Below are positions 9,384 to 19,109 of a stretch of 40,924 bases of DNA, one piece after another. Where the stretch lies: NCBI GenBank assembly GCA_027314595.1, contig DAHVAN010000027.1:1-40924 (forward strand). Reading direction: 5' to 3'. The notes beneath the pieces were generated by a model. The model did not search any database. It was not told the origin of the DNA and saw nothing but the letters and a program-made list of their open reading frames with translations. A program made the position numbers and the translations under genes. Position 1 is the first letter of the stretch. Each line of letters begins with the position of its first letter. Origin of the DNA: Actinomycetota bacterium. GTDB taxonomy: Bacteria > Actinomycetota > Actinomycetes > Streptosporangiales > Streptosporangiaceae.

Positions 9384-9705
9384 CAGTCATAGTGGCGGGG
9401 TATAGCCATACTGCGATCTTGAACCGGGGACAAGACCTGCCGGCAGACTCACGGCCTCGCACGCGATCCCGTCCCAGCACCATCCGAACGTGTGAGGCCG
9501 TGACCGGCCAGACCGCTGCGGATCAGTGAGCACGAGCGGGCTCCTGGTCCGCGGCCGCACGTCACCGACGGCCGGGGCGCTGCGCCCGCGCGATAACCTT
9601 GCTGCCATTCACCGCGCAGTACCGATAGCCTAGAAGGCGCTCATCAACACCTGGCCGGCTTCCTGGCCGACGGGTGCCAGTTCCTAACGACGTGAGGTCT
9701 TGCTC
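9384..9705 (+). other. Intergenic region between groEL terminator and cspB-like gene
   Basis: About 320 bases without a convincing gene. It holds the large hairpin at 9439-9508, listed separately, and a TAGCCT hexamer (9626-9631) that could be the -10 of the downstream cold-shock gene, giving a leader of roughly 70 nt. I find no -35 at ideal spacing. Confidence 0.5.
9439..9508. other. Large imperfect hairpin, candidate structured RNA or terminator
   Basis: Arms TCACGGCCTCGCAC (9449-9462) and GTGTGAGGCCGTGA (9490-9503) pair over 14 positions with one G-U type mismatch and a 27-nt loop. Outside a 5-nt bulge the pairing continues with GCCGG (9439-9443) and CCGGC (9504-9508). No T tract follows on either strand. 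It lies behind the groEL terminator, so it is not needed to end groEL. Confidence 0.5.
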
Positions 9706-10095
9706 GTGCCTACCGGCAAGGTCAAGTGGTATGACTCCGAAAAGGGGTTCGGTTTTCTCGCCCGCGACGACGGGGGCGAGGTATTCGTGCACTCTTCCGC
9801 GCTTCCCGCGGACACGACCACGCTCGGGAAGGGTCAGCGAGTCGAGTTCGGCATCGTCGAGGGACGTAAGGGCGCGCAGGCGCTCCAGGTGCGGTTGCTG
9901 GAGGCGCCGCCTGTGGTTTCGGCCGCCAAGCATGCCCGCAAGAAGCCCGACGAGATGATCCCGATCATCGAGGACCTGATGAAGCTGCTTGACGGGATCT
10001 CCGATGCCTACAGGCGCGGGAAGCACCCGGAGGCGCGGGAGGCGAAGAAGATCGCCGCCCTGCTCCGCGCGGTGGCCGATGACCTGGAGCCCTGA
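9706..10095 (+). CDS. CspB-type cold-shock-domain protein with C-terminal extension
   Basis: A 129-aa protein. Residues 1-65 are a cold-shock domain (VPTGKVKWYDSEKGFGFLAR with RNP1, then VFVHSSAL as RNP2). The rest is a charged, helical extension (ARKKPDEMIPIIEDLMKLL, EAREAKKIAALLRAVADDL). The length and extension match the actinobacterial CspB group (mycobacterial Rv0871 type) rather than 67-aa CspA proteins. GTG 9706 follows GTGAGG at usable spacing; TTG 9700 is in frame but poorer. It is a second, structurally different cold-shock gene 6 kb from the CspA-type one. It should bind RNA; the tail's job is unknown. Confidence 0.92.
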   Translation: MPTGKVKWYDSEKGFGFLARDDGGEVFVHSSALPADTTTLGKGQRVEFGIVEGRKGAQALQVRLLEAPPVVSAAKHARKKPDEMIPIIEDLMKLLDGISDAYRRGKHPEAREAKKIAALLRAVADDLEP

Positions 10096-10132
10096 CCGGC
10101 GGACGGCCGTGTCAGCTGATCACTCGCGCGCG

Positions 10133-11419
10133 ATGGCGGCCGGGGACCGGGTGGTGATTACCGGCGCCTCTGGGTTCATCGGGTCGGCGGTCGCAAGGCA
10201 GGCGCGGGCGCGGGGCGCGCACGTGGTCGCCGTGGTCGAACCGGGCGCCGACTGCCGCAACCTCGATGCCATCGAGGCTGAGCGTGTCACCGCGGACATC
10301 AGGGACGCCGCCGCCGTCCGGGCGGCCTGCGACGGCGCGCGCTTCGTGTTCCACCTGGCGGCGCTCTACCGGTTCTGGGCGCGTGATCCGCGCATCTTCT
10401 ACGACGTCAACGTCGGCGGGACGCTCAACGTGCTCAGCGCGGTCCGGGCCGCGGGGTGCGAGCGGCTGGTTTACACCTCCAGCGTGGCCGTGCTCGGGCT
10501 CGGGAAGACACGGGCCGGGGTGCCGGCCGACGAGACGTGCTATGCCGACGTCGCCCATCTGTTCGGGTCCTACAAGAGGTCCAAGTACGTCGCCGAGCAC
10601 GAGGTGCTCAGGGCCAGCGCGGAAGGGCTGGACGTCTGCCTCGTCCTGCCGACCACCCCGATCGGGCCCGGTGACGTCAGCCCCACGCCGACCGGCAAGA
10701 TCGTGCTCGACTACCTCAACGGCAAGATGCCCGCCATCGCGGATACCGCCCTGAACGTCGTCCATGTCGATGATCTGGCGGCTGGCCACGTCGCCGCCCT
10801 CGAGCGCGGGGCCCGGGGCCGGAGTTACATTCTCGGCGGCGAGAACCTGCCGATGCGCGCCATTCTGCAGGCGCTGGCCGGCTGCTCCGGCCTGCCCATG
10901 CCCCGGCTGAAGGTCCCGCCGGCGCTGGCCGTGACGGCCGGCGCCGCGTCCACCCTGATCCAGGGCAGGCTGCTGCGCAGGCAGCCCCTGGTGCCACTGG
11001 AAGCCGCGCGGATGTCCGCGACCTGGATGATCTTCGATGACCAGCGGGCGCGAACCGAGATCGGCTACGCCTCACGGCCAGCGCGCGAGGCGATCGCGGA
11101 GTCGGCCCGCTGGTTCGCGGCCAACGGCTACGTGCGGGCGAGCCGGCTGGCGGCCATCAAGTGGCGCGACTTACCCGCGCGCCGCGGCGGCCGGGCGAGC
11201 TTACCTGGTGTTCGCGGGCTGCTGCGGCCGGGCGGTGGCCGAGGGGCGGACCCGCTGCCTGCGCCTGGCCATCAGCAGGATGAGGGCGACGGTCAGGCCC
11301 GCCGCCGCGATGGCCAGCCCCGCCTGCCCGTTGTCCAGCATCGAGACCAGCACGCCCGCCAGACCGCCGGCCACGTTGGCCACCTGGTTGAGCGTCTCCG
11401 AGACCGCGAACGTCGATGA
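10133..11419 (+). CDS. NAD-dependent epimerase/dehydratase, HpnA-like, with read-through C-terminal tail
   Basis: Predicted 428 aa. Residues 1-335 are an extended SDR closest in pattern to HpnA (hopanoid-associated sugar epimerase): nucleotide motif GASGFIGS, substrate region LAALYRFWARDP, YTSSVAVLG, catalytic YKRSK, then PTPTGKIVLDYLNGKMPA, NVVHVDDLAAGHVAALERG and SYILGGENLPM. Family members end about where WFAANGY occurs. Here the frame stays open for some 90 more residues, Arg/Gly/Gln-rich, and from 11201 it lies antisense to the coding end of the MFS gene. I infer a lost ancestral stop. ATG 10133 starts right at the first beta strand; GTG 10109 is an in-frame alternative. No other hopanoid gene is near, so substrate and pathway are uncertain. 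Confidence 0.82.
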   Translation: MAAGDRVVITGASGFIGSAVARQARARGAHVVAVVEPGADCRNLDAIEAERVTADIRDAAAVRAACDGARFVFHLAALYRFWARDPRIFYDVNVGGTLNVLSAVRAAGCERLVYTSSVAVLGLGKTRAGVPADETCYADVAHLFGSYKRSKYVAEHEVLRASAEGLDVCLVLPTTPIGPGDVSPTPTGKIVLDYLNGKMPAIADTALNVVHVDDLAAGHVAALERGARGRSYILGGENLPMRAILQALAGCSGLPMPRLKVPPALAVTAGAASTLIQGRLLRRQPLVPLEAARMSATWMIFDDQRARTEIGYASRPAREAIAESARWFAANGYVRASRLAAIKWRDLPARRGGRASLPGVRGLLRPGGGRGADPLPAPGHQQDEGDGQARRRDGQPRLPVVQHRDQHARQTAGHVGHLVERLRDRERR

Positions 11420-12751
11420 CCGGATCTCGTCGCCGATCTCGCGCTGGACGATCGAGTCCTGTCCGAGCTTGGCCAGGCTGGCGCAGAAGATCGCGGTGAA
11501 CTCGATCGCCACGATGGTCCACAAGCTGAACGACCAGGCGCACACCGCCGCGACCACCGGCGCGATGGCGAGCACGGTGAACATGATCAGGTGCGGCGCC
11601 CTGCCCTTGAAGAACGACCCGAGCACCATGGAGGTGAGGCTGCCAAGCGACAGGCCGAGCGCCAGGGCGCCGAGGGCGAAGTTGTGCGACACGGGGTGGT
11701 GCGGGGCGCCGAAGTCCACGCTGCGCAGCAGGAACGCCAGGAGGAACAGGATGTACCCCGAGAAGGCGCGCAGCACCGCGTTGACCGACATCGCCTCGGC
11801 CACCACCGGCCCGACGTTGGCCAGGGTGCGCCAGCGCCCCCGGCCGTCATGACCGTTCGGGTGCCCGTTTCTGTGAGTGCCGCCGCCGGCGGCGTCGCGG
11901 CCGGGCGGGAGCGCCGCGCGCGGCTCGAGCGGGAGCGTCCTTGGCGGCCGGGACGGCCGCACCGCCTGTGGCGGCCGCACCGCCTGTGGCGGGCGCGGAG
12001 CCAGTTCGCGGCCCGGCGCCGCCGGACCGGTGACCGGCACGTCGATCTGCTCGGGCAACCGGAGCGCGATGAACATCGCGGCCAGGTAGATCAGGGCGCC
12101 GACCCGCAGCGTCCACGCCGCGCCCGCGACGTACTGGATGCCGGCGGCCAGACCCGCCGCCACCGTGGATACGGCGAGGGAGATCAGCCCCGATCGCGCG
12201 TTGGCCGTCACCAGCGTGAGGTTGGCGGGCAGGAGCCGTGGCGTGACCGATGCCTTGACGACCCCTCCGGCCTTCTGCAGCACGAGAATGCCGAATGCCG
12301 CGGGCAGCAGCGTCACCGAGTCCGCGACATTCGCCGACATGGCATAGCAGAGCAGCCCGCGGGCCATCATCGTGCCGGCGAGGACGAACCGGCGGCCTTG
12401 CTGGATCCGGTCGAGGGCCGGCCCGATGAACGGCGCGACCACCGCGAACGGCGCCATCGTGATGAGCAGGAGGAGCACGACGCGGCCGCGCGCCTGGTCC
12501 ACGGACGCGCTGAAGAAGACCGTCCCCGCCAGCGAGATCGTCACGAACGCGTCGGCGGCGCCGCTCACGGCCGTGGTCTCGATGAGCGTGGCGAGGCCGG
12601 TACGGCCCGCTCCCTGCGCGCCGGTGATCCGGTGCGCGAAGCCCGCGGTGCGGCGGGTCGCCCTGCCGCCGGCCGCGGTGCCGGACCTGAAAGCGCGCCC
12701 AGTGGCCAGGGCCGCGTTCTCAGCTCGCCGCACCGCATCGGACAACCGCAT
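11201..12751 (-). CDS. MFS transporter
   Basis: About 516 aa from ATG 12751 (523 from ATG 12772; neither has a good Shine-Dalgarno sequence). Two halves of membrane helices are visible (VVLLLLITMAPFAVVAPFI, ALIYLAAMFIAL; then FSGYILFLLAFLLRSV, FALGALALGLSLGSL, LAIAAAGLTVALILL). They are separated by a long hydrophilic Pro/Arg/Gly-rich loop that includes a PPQAVR duplication. The DRIQQGRRFVLAG segment after the second visible helix fits the conserved MFS loop. Substrate is unknown. It is paired divergently with the DUF3027 gene, with starts about 100 bp apart. Its last 219 bp overlap the tail of the HpnA-like ORF on the other strand. Confidence 0.85.
   Translation of the reverse strand: MRLSDAVRRAENAALATGRAFRSGTAAGGRATRRTAGFAHRITGAQGAGRTGLATLIETTAVSGAADAFVTISLAGTVFFSASVDQARGRVVLLLLITMAPFAVVAPFIGPALDRIQQGRRFVLAGTMMARGLLCYAMSANVADSVTLLPAAFGILVLQKAGGVVKASVTPRLLPANLTLVTANARSGLISLAVSTVAAGLAAGIQYVAGAAWTLRVGALIYLAAMFIALRLPEQIDVPVTGPAAPGRELAPRPPQAVRPPQAVRPSRPPRTLPLEPRAALPPGRDAAGGGTHRNGHPNGHDGRGRWRTLANVGPVVAEAMSVNAVLRAFSGYILFLLAFLLRSVDFGAPHHPVSHNFALGALALGLSLGSLTSMVLGSFFKGRAPHLIMFTVLAIAPVVAAVCAWSFSLWTIVAIEFTAIFCASLAKLGQDSIVQREIGDEIRSSTFAVSETLNQVANVAGGLAGVLVSMLDNGQAGLAIAAAGLTVALILLMARRRQRVRPSATARPQQPANTR
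11955..11990. repeat. 18-bp tandem duplication inside the MFS gene
   Basis: Two exact adjacent copies of GGCCGCACCGCCTGTGGC (11955-11972 and 11973-11990). In the MFS frame they encode PPQAVR twice in the central cytoplasmic loop, so the duplication keeps the frame. Confidence 0.9.
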
Positions 12752-12764
12752 GTACACAGTATTC

Positions 12765-12793
12765 TTGGTCATCGGCAATGCGACGAGTACCTT
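12765..12793 (+). promoter_or_regulatory. Candidate promoter and mini-ORF leader for the DUF3027 gene
   Basis: TTGGTC (12765-12770), a 17-nt spacer and TACCTT (12788-12793) form a reasonable housekeeping promoter. Five nt later ATG 12799 opens a 15-codon ORF (MTWRAAPSADPPRER) whose TAA (12844-12846) directly abuts the TTG start at 12847, an arrangement that would suit termination-reinitiation. Confidence 0.45.
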
Positions 12794-12846
12794 CGGGCAT
12801 GACCTGGCGGGCCGCCCCATCGGCGGACCCGCCGCGGGAGCGATAA

Positions 12847-13740
12847 TTGGCAGTGGTGAGCACGATCCGTAGCCGCGCGAAAGAACCTGATCAGGTTTGC
12901 GCGGAAGCCGTTGACCTGGCGAGACAGGCGCTGATCGGCGAGGCGGGGGTAGACCCGGGCCTGATCGGCGGGCACCTGGGCGCCGAGGCCGCGGGCGATC
13001 GTGTCGTGATCCAGCTTTTCGAGTCCCTTGACCAGGCGTACGCGGGGTGGCGATGGGCCGTCACGCTGGCGCGCGCGCCGCGATCCAAGGTCGTCACGGT
13101 GGACGAGAGCGTCCTGCTGCCCGGCCCCGAGGCGCTGCTCGCGCCGGCCTGGGTGCCGTGGCACGACCGGCTGCGTCCGGGCGACGTCGGCATCGGCGAC
13201 CTGCTGCCGGCCAGCGCGGACGACGAGCGCCTGGTGCCGCTGACCGTCCTTGAGGGCGACGACGCGGTCACCGACTGGTTCAGCCCGCGGACGGACGCCG
13301 AAGACGCCGACGCCGGACCGGAGGAGCCGTCGGAACTGCCGGGCCCCGGGCGGTCCCGCGTGCTGTCCTCCTACGGCCGCGAGGACACCGCGGAGCGCTG
13401 GTACGAAAGCGACCACGGGCCGCGCACGCCCCTGTCCCATGCCGCCCCTGCGCACTGCGTGAGCTGCGGATTCTTCGTGCCGCTCAGCGGCGGGCTCGGC
13501 CGCCTGTTCGGCGTCTGCGGCAACGCCTTCGCGCCGGACGACGGCCGGGTGGTGTCGGCCGACCACGGCTGCGGCGCGCACTCCGAGGCGGTGCTCACCG
13601 GGCTGGCCGCGCAGGCGATCGCCCCCGTGATCGACGAATTCGGCTACGACCTAGTGGAACTGCCGGGCGTTTCTGTCGAGGAGACCGTCTTCGAGCCGCT
13701 GTCCCGCGACACGTACCCGGATTCCGGCGCCGAGACCTGA
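12847..13740 (+). CDS. DUF3027 family protein
   Basis: A 297-aa protein matching the actinobacterial DUF3027 family by its pattern: AGWRWAVTLARAP, VDESVLLPGPEALLAPAWVPWHDRLRPGD, GIGDLLP, an acidic middle, then a Cys-containing segment HCVSCGFFVPLSG, FGVCGNAF and DHGCGAHSE that may bind a metal. Function is unknown. TTG 12847 has GGGAG at 6-nt spacing; GTG 12853 and GTG 12856 are alternatives. It is divergent from the MFS transporter, a pairing I recall from other actinomycetes. Its 3' end overlaps the convergent DUF2530 gene by 97 bp. Confidence 0.9.
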   Translation: MAVVSTIRSRAKEPDQVCAEAVDLARQALIGEAGVDPGLIGGHLGAEAAGDRVVIQLFESLDQAYAGWRWAVTLARAPRSKVVTVDESVLLPGPEALLAPAWVPWHDRLRPGDVGIGDLLPASADDERLVPLTVLEGDDAVTDWFSPRTDAEDADAGPEEPSELPGPGRSRVLSSYGREDTAERWYESDHGPRTPLSHAAPAHCVSCGFFVPLSGGLGRLFGVCGNAFAPDDGRVVSADHGCGAHSEAVLTGLAAQAIAPVIDEFGYDLVELPGVSVEETVFEPLSRDTYPDSGAET

Positions 13741-14012
13741 CGCGCGGCCGCCGCCCTGGCCCGCCCGCGCTTGAGCACCGGCACGTACCACAGCCCGAAC
13801 AGCCCCATGCCGAACCCGGTGGCGCAGGTCCACAGCCACCATCGCGACCCGGCTGGCAGCGCGTCGCGCGCGATGAGGAGCACCACGAAGGCGGCCGCCC
13901 ACGCGGCGGTGATCACCGCGGTCACCAGGCGATCGTCCGCCTCCCTCGGCGGCGGGGGTGCGGGGCGCTGCACGTGCCCGGCGCGCCTGGCGGGGGAGTC
14001 GGGGTGGTTCAT
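13644..14012 (-). CDS. DUF2530 small membrane protein
   Basis: A 122-aa protein with two membrane helices (VTAVITAAWAAAFVVLLIA and WWLWTCATGFGMGLFGLWY) between a Pro-rich N-terminus and a Ser-rich tail. PPPREADDRLV before the first helix and the WWLWTC segment fit DUF2530. Function is unknown. ATG 14012 lacks a Shine-Dalgarno sequence, but TAGCCT lies exactly 6 nt upstream, a leaderless arrangement. The last 97 bp overlap the end of the DUF3027 gene, so the Ser-rich tail may be an extension beyond the family's usual end. Confidence 0.82.
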   Translation of the reverse strand: MNHPDSPARRAGHVQRPAPPPPREADDRLVTAVITAAWAAAFVVLLIARDALPAGSRWWLWTCATGFGMGLFGLWYVPVLKRGRARAAAARQVSAPESGYVSRDSGSKTVSSTETPGSSTRS

Positions 14013-14018
14013 AGCGCA

Positions 14019-14024
14019 AGGCTA
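14019..14024 (-). promoter_or_regulatory. -10 hexamer TAGCCT for leaderless DUF2530 gene
   Basis: On the minus strand TAGCCT is followed by 6 nt and ATG 14012. This is the usual geometry of actinobacterial leaderless promoters. No clear -35 is present. Confidence 0.5.
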
Positions 14025-14113
14025 ACCGGCTCCGGGTGGCGGGTTGTCCCGCGCCGCCCGGCAGTTCCGCCGCGTGGCCTTCTGCCAGTGCCCGGCGCAT
14101 GATGTACTTGGGT

Positions 14114-14551
14114 ATGCCTCAGGCAGGTACGCGATCGGATGCGGGGCTGGCAACCGCGCTGCGGATTTCCATCAGCAGGCTCGCGCGACGGCTCCGTGTG
14201 GAGCGCTTCGGACTAGGCGGGACCGAAACGGTCCTTTCCGACATCCAGCTCGCCGCGCTCGCCGCGCTCGACCGCCACGAGGTGATGACGCCAGGCGAGC
14301 TCGCCGAGCACGAGAAGGTGCAGCCGCCCTCGATGACCCGGGTGATCGCCGTCCTCGACGAGCGGCGCCTGGTGCAGCGCGCTGCGCACCCGACAGACCG
14401 CAGGCAGGTGGTCCTCACCGTGACGGCGGAGGGCCGCGCCCTGGTGAACCGGGTGCGCCGCCGCCGTGAGGCGTGGCTGGCGCAGCGGCTGCAGGAACTC
14501 ACGCCAGGGGAGCGCGCGATCCTGCGGGCGGCCGCCCCGATCCTGGAGAAG

Positions 14552-14566
<15 letters not shown>
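14114..14566 (+). CDS. MarR-family transcriptional regulator
   Basis: About 150 aa from ATG 14114; ATG 14099 and ATG 14102 are in frame and equally without a Shine-Dalgarno sequence. The winged-helix core is clear: LSDIQLAALAALDRHEVMTPGELAEHEKVQPPSMTR is helix 2 to recognition helix, and DRRQVVLTVTAEGRAL is the wing, followed by dimerisation helices ending APILEKLSQS. It is a probable dimeric repressor with an unknown ligand. No transporter or enzyme is adjacent on its strand, so the target is unclear. Its stop overlaps the convergent thpR stop by 15 bp. Confidence 0.9.
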
Positions 14567-16365
<1,799 letters not shown>

Positions 16366-16392
16366 CCTGGGCCTGGCGTGACGGCTGAGAGG

Positions 16393-17511
16393 CTAATTGT
16401 CGCGGTCGACCACGCCGGCGGCGCCGGGGACCTCCCGGACGGGGCGCGCCGCGGGCCCGGTGTACCGAGCGGACGGCCGCACGAGGCGGCCGGTCTTCTT
16501 CTGCTCGAGGATGTGCGCCGCCCAGCCCGCGGTGCGGGCGCAGGTGAACATCGAGGTGAACATGTTCGCCGGGACCTCGGCGAAGTCGAGGACGATCGCG
16601 GCCCAGAACTCGACGTTGGTCTCGAGCACCCGGTCCGGCCTGCGGGCCCGCAGTTCGGCGAGGGCCGCGTTCTCGAGCGCGAGCGCGACCTCGTACCGCG
16701 GTGCCCCGAGTTCCTTGGCGGTGCGCCGCAGCACCCGGGCGCGCGGGTCCTCCGCCCGGTACACCCGGTGCCCGAACCCCATCAGCCTCGTCCCGCTGTC
16801 GAGCACGGACTTCACGTAGGCGCCGGCGTCGCCGGTGCGCTCCACCTCCTCGATCATGTGCAGCACCCGGGCCGGCGCGCCGCCGTGCAGCGGGCCGGAC
16901 ATGGCGCCGATCGCGCCGGAGATCGCGGCCGCGACGTCCGCGCCCGTGGAGGCGATCACCCGGCCGGTGAACGTCGAGGCGTTCATCCCGTGCTCGGCGG
17001 CGCTGACCCAGTAGGCGTCCACCGCCTTCACATGCCGGGGGTCGGGCTCGCCGCGCCAGCGGATCATGAAGGCCTCGGCCGCCGTCCTCGCCCCGTCCAC
17101 CTTGCCCTGCGGGACCGCGGGGATGGCATCGCCGCGGGCCGACTGCGCGACGAACGACAGCGCCTGCACCGACACCCGGGCGAGGTCGTCGCGCGCCTGC
17201 CCCGGGCTGATGTCAAGCAGCGGGCGCAGCCCCCAGACCGGGGCCAGCGCGGCGACGCCGCTCTGCACGTCCACCCGGGCATCACCGGATCGCACCGGCA
17301 GATGGAACGGCCCGGCCGGGGGAAGTCCCGGGTTGAAGGCGTTGTCGACGAGCAGCCCCCACACGTGGCCATACGACACGTGGCCGGTGAGCTCTTCGAT
17401 ATCCACTCCGCGGTAACGGAGCGCGCCGCCCTCCTTGTCGGGCTCGGCGATCTCGGTCTCGAACGCCACCACGCCTTCGAGACCAGGTACGAAGTCGGAC
17501 ACCTGTGACAC
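16393..17511 (-). CDS. Citrate synthase (citrate synthase 2 type)
   Basis: A 372-aa enzyme condensing acetyl-CoA or an analogue with oxaloacetate. Catalytic segments are SAAEHGMNAS (His), SGPLHGGAPARV (His), FGHRVYRAEDPRARVL (Arg) and NVEFWAAIVLDF, followed by FTSMFTCARTAGWAAHILEQ, in family order. The shorter length and the GVVAFETEIAEPDKEGGALRYRG start fit the citrate synthase 2 branch; 2-methylcitrate synthase activity cannot be excluded from sequence. GTG 17511 follows GGGAGGAGAG closely; GTG 17502 is an alternative. It is divergent from pdxH with a gap of 129 bp. Confidence 0.92.
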   Translation of the reverse strand: MSQVSDFVPGLEGVVAFETEIAEPDKEGGALRYRGVDIEELTGHVSYGHVWGLLVDNAFNPGLPPAGPFHLPVRSGDARVDVQSGVAALAPVWGLRPLLDISPGQARDDLARVSVQALSFVAQSARGDAIPAVPQGKVDGARTAAEAFMIRWRGEPDPRHVKAVDAYWVSAAEHGMNASTFTGRVIASTGADVAAAISGAIGAMSGPLHGGAPARVLHMIEEVERTGDAGAYVKSVLDSGTRLMGFGHRVYRAEDPRARVLRRTAKELGAPRYEVALALENAALAELRARRPDRVLETNVEFWAAIVLDFAEVPANMFTSMFTCARTAGWAAHILEQKKTGRLVRPSARYTGPAARPVREVPGAAGVVDRDN

Positions 17512-17640
17512 CTCTCCTCCCGGTAGGGGAACTGGCGGGGAGCGGCGAATCGGCGCATTCGTGGGCACATCGTCCGCCGGTTAATTGAACCCCCGCGGCC
17601 GCGGTTGCGATAGCCCGGCACCGTGTGAGGATCATTACTC

Positions 17641-18294
17641 ATGGATACGACGCGGCGTCTCCCCGCGGGGGGGAACAGCCTGACACCTGACATGCTCGAC
17701 GCAGGCCCGATGCGGCAGTTCGAGCGCTGGCTCGACGACGCCGTCTCAGCGGGCCTGCCCGAACCGACCGCGATGGTGCTCGCCACGATCGGGGAGCGCC
17801 CGCATGCGCGGACCGTGCTGCTCAAGGCCCATGACGTCAATGGCTTCACCTTCTACAGCAACCGTACATCGAGGAAGGGGGCCGACCTAGCGGCGGAACC
17901 GCGGTGCTGCGCCGTCTTCCCGTGGTACGGCATGGGTCGCCAGGTGACCGTGGAGGGCAGCGTGCGGCCGCTGTCCATGGCGGAGAGCGAGCCCTATTTC
18001 CATTCGCGGCCGCGCGGGTCGCAGATCGGCGCGTGGGCGAGCCGGCAGTCCCGGGTGCTGGCGTCGCGCGCGGAGCTTGACGACAGGGTCGCCTTGCTGA
18101 CCAGCCGCTGGCCGGAGGGAACCGAGGTGCCGATGCCGGACTTCTGGGGCGGGTACCTGATCGTCCCCGAGACGATCGAGTTCTGGCAGTCCCGGCCGAG
18201 CCGTCTGCACGACAGGCTGCGGTACCGGCGTTCCGGCCCGCCGGGAGGCTGCGGCGCCGGCCCGGGCTGGATCATCGAGCGGCTGTCGCCCTAG
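17641..18294 (+). CDS. pdxH: Pyridoxamine 5'-phosphate oxidase
   Basis: A 217-aa FMN enzyme making pyridoxal 5'-phosphate. The family signature runs through the protein: [68 protein letters not shown] and [10 protein letters not shown], ending [11 protein letters not shown]- and PLP-contacting residues are in place. ATG 17641 has AGGA about 10 nt upstream. It is divergent from citrate synthase and 56 bp before ideR. The product is the cofactor for SerC, MetM and KamA-type enzymes in this window, though no physical linkage is implied. Confidence 0.95.
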   Translation: MDTTRRLPAGGNSLTPDMLDAGPMRQFERWLDDAVSAGLPEPTAMVLATIGERPHARTVLLKAHDVNGFTFYSNRTSRKGADLAAEPRCCAVFPWYGMGRQVTVEGSVRPLSMAESEPYFHSRPRGSQIGAWASRQSRVLASRAELDDRVALLTSRWPEGTEVPMPDFWGGYLIVPETIEFWQSRPSRLHDRLRYRRSGPPGGCGAGPGWIIERLSP

Positions 18295-18324
18295 CTGTCA
18301 AGCCGGGGGCCGGACCCGAGCGCA

Positions 18325-18330
18325 TAGCAT
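18325..18330 (+). promoter_or_regulatory. -10 hexamer TAGCAT for ideR
   Basis: TAGCAT is followed by a short leader containing AGGAGG and then GTG 18351. The expected start site is about 14 nt before the start codon. Confidence 0.45.
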
Positions 18331-18350
18331 CACTGTCAGGAGGATTTCCG

Positions 18351-19076
18351 GTGACTGCCCAGGGGCTTATCGACACGACGGAGATGTATCTCCGCACGGT
18401 CTACGAACTGGAAGAGGAGGGGATCGTTCCGCTGCGCGCGCGGATCGCCGAGCGGCTCTCCCAGTCAGGCCCGACGGTCAGCCAGACGGTGGCCCGCATG
18501 GAGCGGGACGGGCTCCTCCACGTGGCCGATGACCGCCAGCTCGCGCTGAGCCAGACGGGACGGACACTGGCGACCCGGGTGATGCGCAAGCACCGGCTGG
18601 CGGAGTGCCTTCTGGTCAGCGTCATCCAGCTGCCCTGGGAAGAGGTGCACATCGAGGCGTGCCGCTGGGAGCACGTCATCTCGGAAAGCGTCGAGCGGCG
18701 TCTTTTCGAACTCCTCGGCCACCCGGACCGCTGCCCGCACGGCAACCTGATCCCCGGTCTTGACGAGCTGGCCACCGGACAGCCCGCGGGTTCCCCCGCG
18801 TCCCCGGCGAGACCGGACGAGCCGATGACCGGCGTTATCCGCGGGACTTCTGGGACCGTTCGGGCTAGTGTTACCCGGATTACGGAGCATGTTCAAAGTG
18901 ATCTTGTTTTGATGCTTAAACTGAAGCGAGCCGGGATACAACCCGGACGCGAGGTCTTGCTCGGGGCGGCGGTCGAAGGTGGTGTCCGGGTGTGCGGCGA
19001 GAACGGCGCGGGCGTCATGGTTCCAGTAAATCTCCCAGCCGAGGTCGCCTCACATGTATTCGTGTCCAGGGAGTAG
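18351..19076 (+). CDS. ideR: IdeR/DtxR-type iron-dependent regulator
   Basis: A 241-aa metal-dependent repressor. The N-terminal winged helix ([29 protein letters not shown]) is nearly identical to IdeR/DtxR. All metal ligands are present with an offset of 2 from mycobacterial IdeR: M12, C104, E107 and H108 for the regulatory site, and H81, E85 and H100 for the ancillary site. A C-terminal SH3-like domain ([23 protein letters not shown]) marks the iron-type branch rather than short MntR. It should repress siderophore and iron-uptake genes when ferrous iron is plentiful. GTG 18351 follows a strong AGGAGG. Confidence 0.95.
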   Translation: MTAQGLIDTTEMYLRTVYELEEEGIVPLRARIAERLSQSGPTVSQTVARMERDGLLHVADDRQLALSQTGRTLATRVMRKHRLAECLLVSVIQLPWEEVHIEACRWEHVISESVERRLFELLGHPDRCPHGNLIPGLDELATGQPAGSPASPARPDEPMTGVIRGTSGTVRASVTRITEHVQSDLVLMLKLKRAGIQPGREVLLGAAVEGGVRVCGENGAGVMVPVNLPAEVASHVFVSRE

Positions 19077-19109
19077 CCAGGAGCACCGTTCAGTGACCGG
19101 AGCGTGAGT

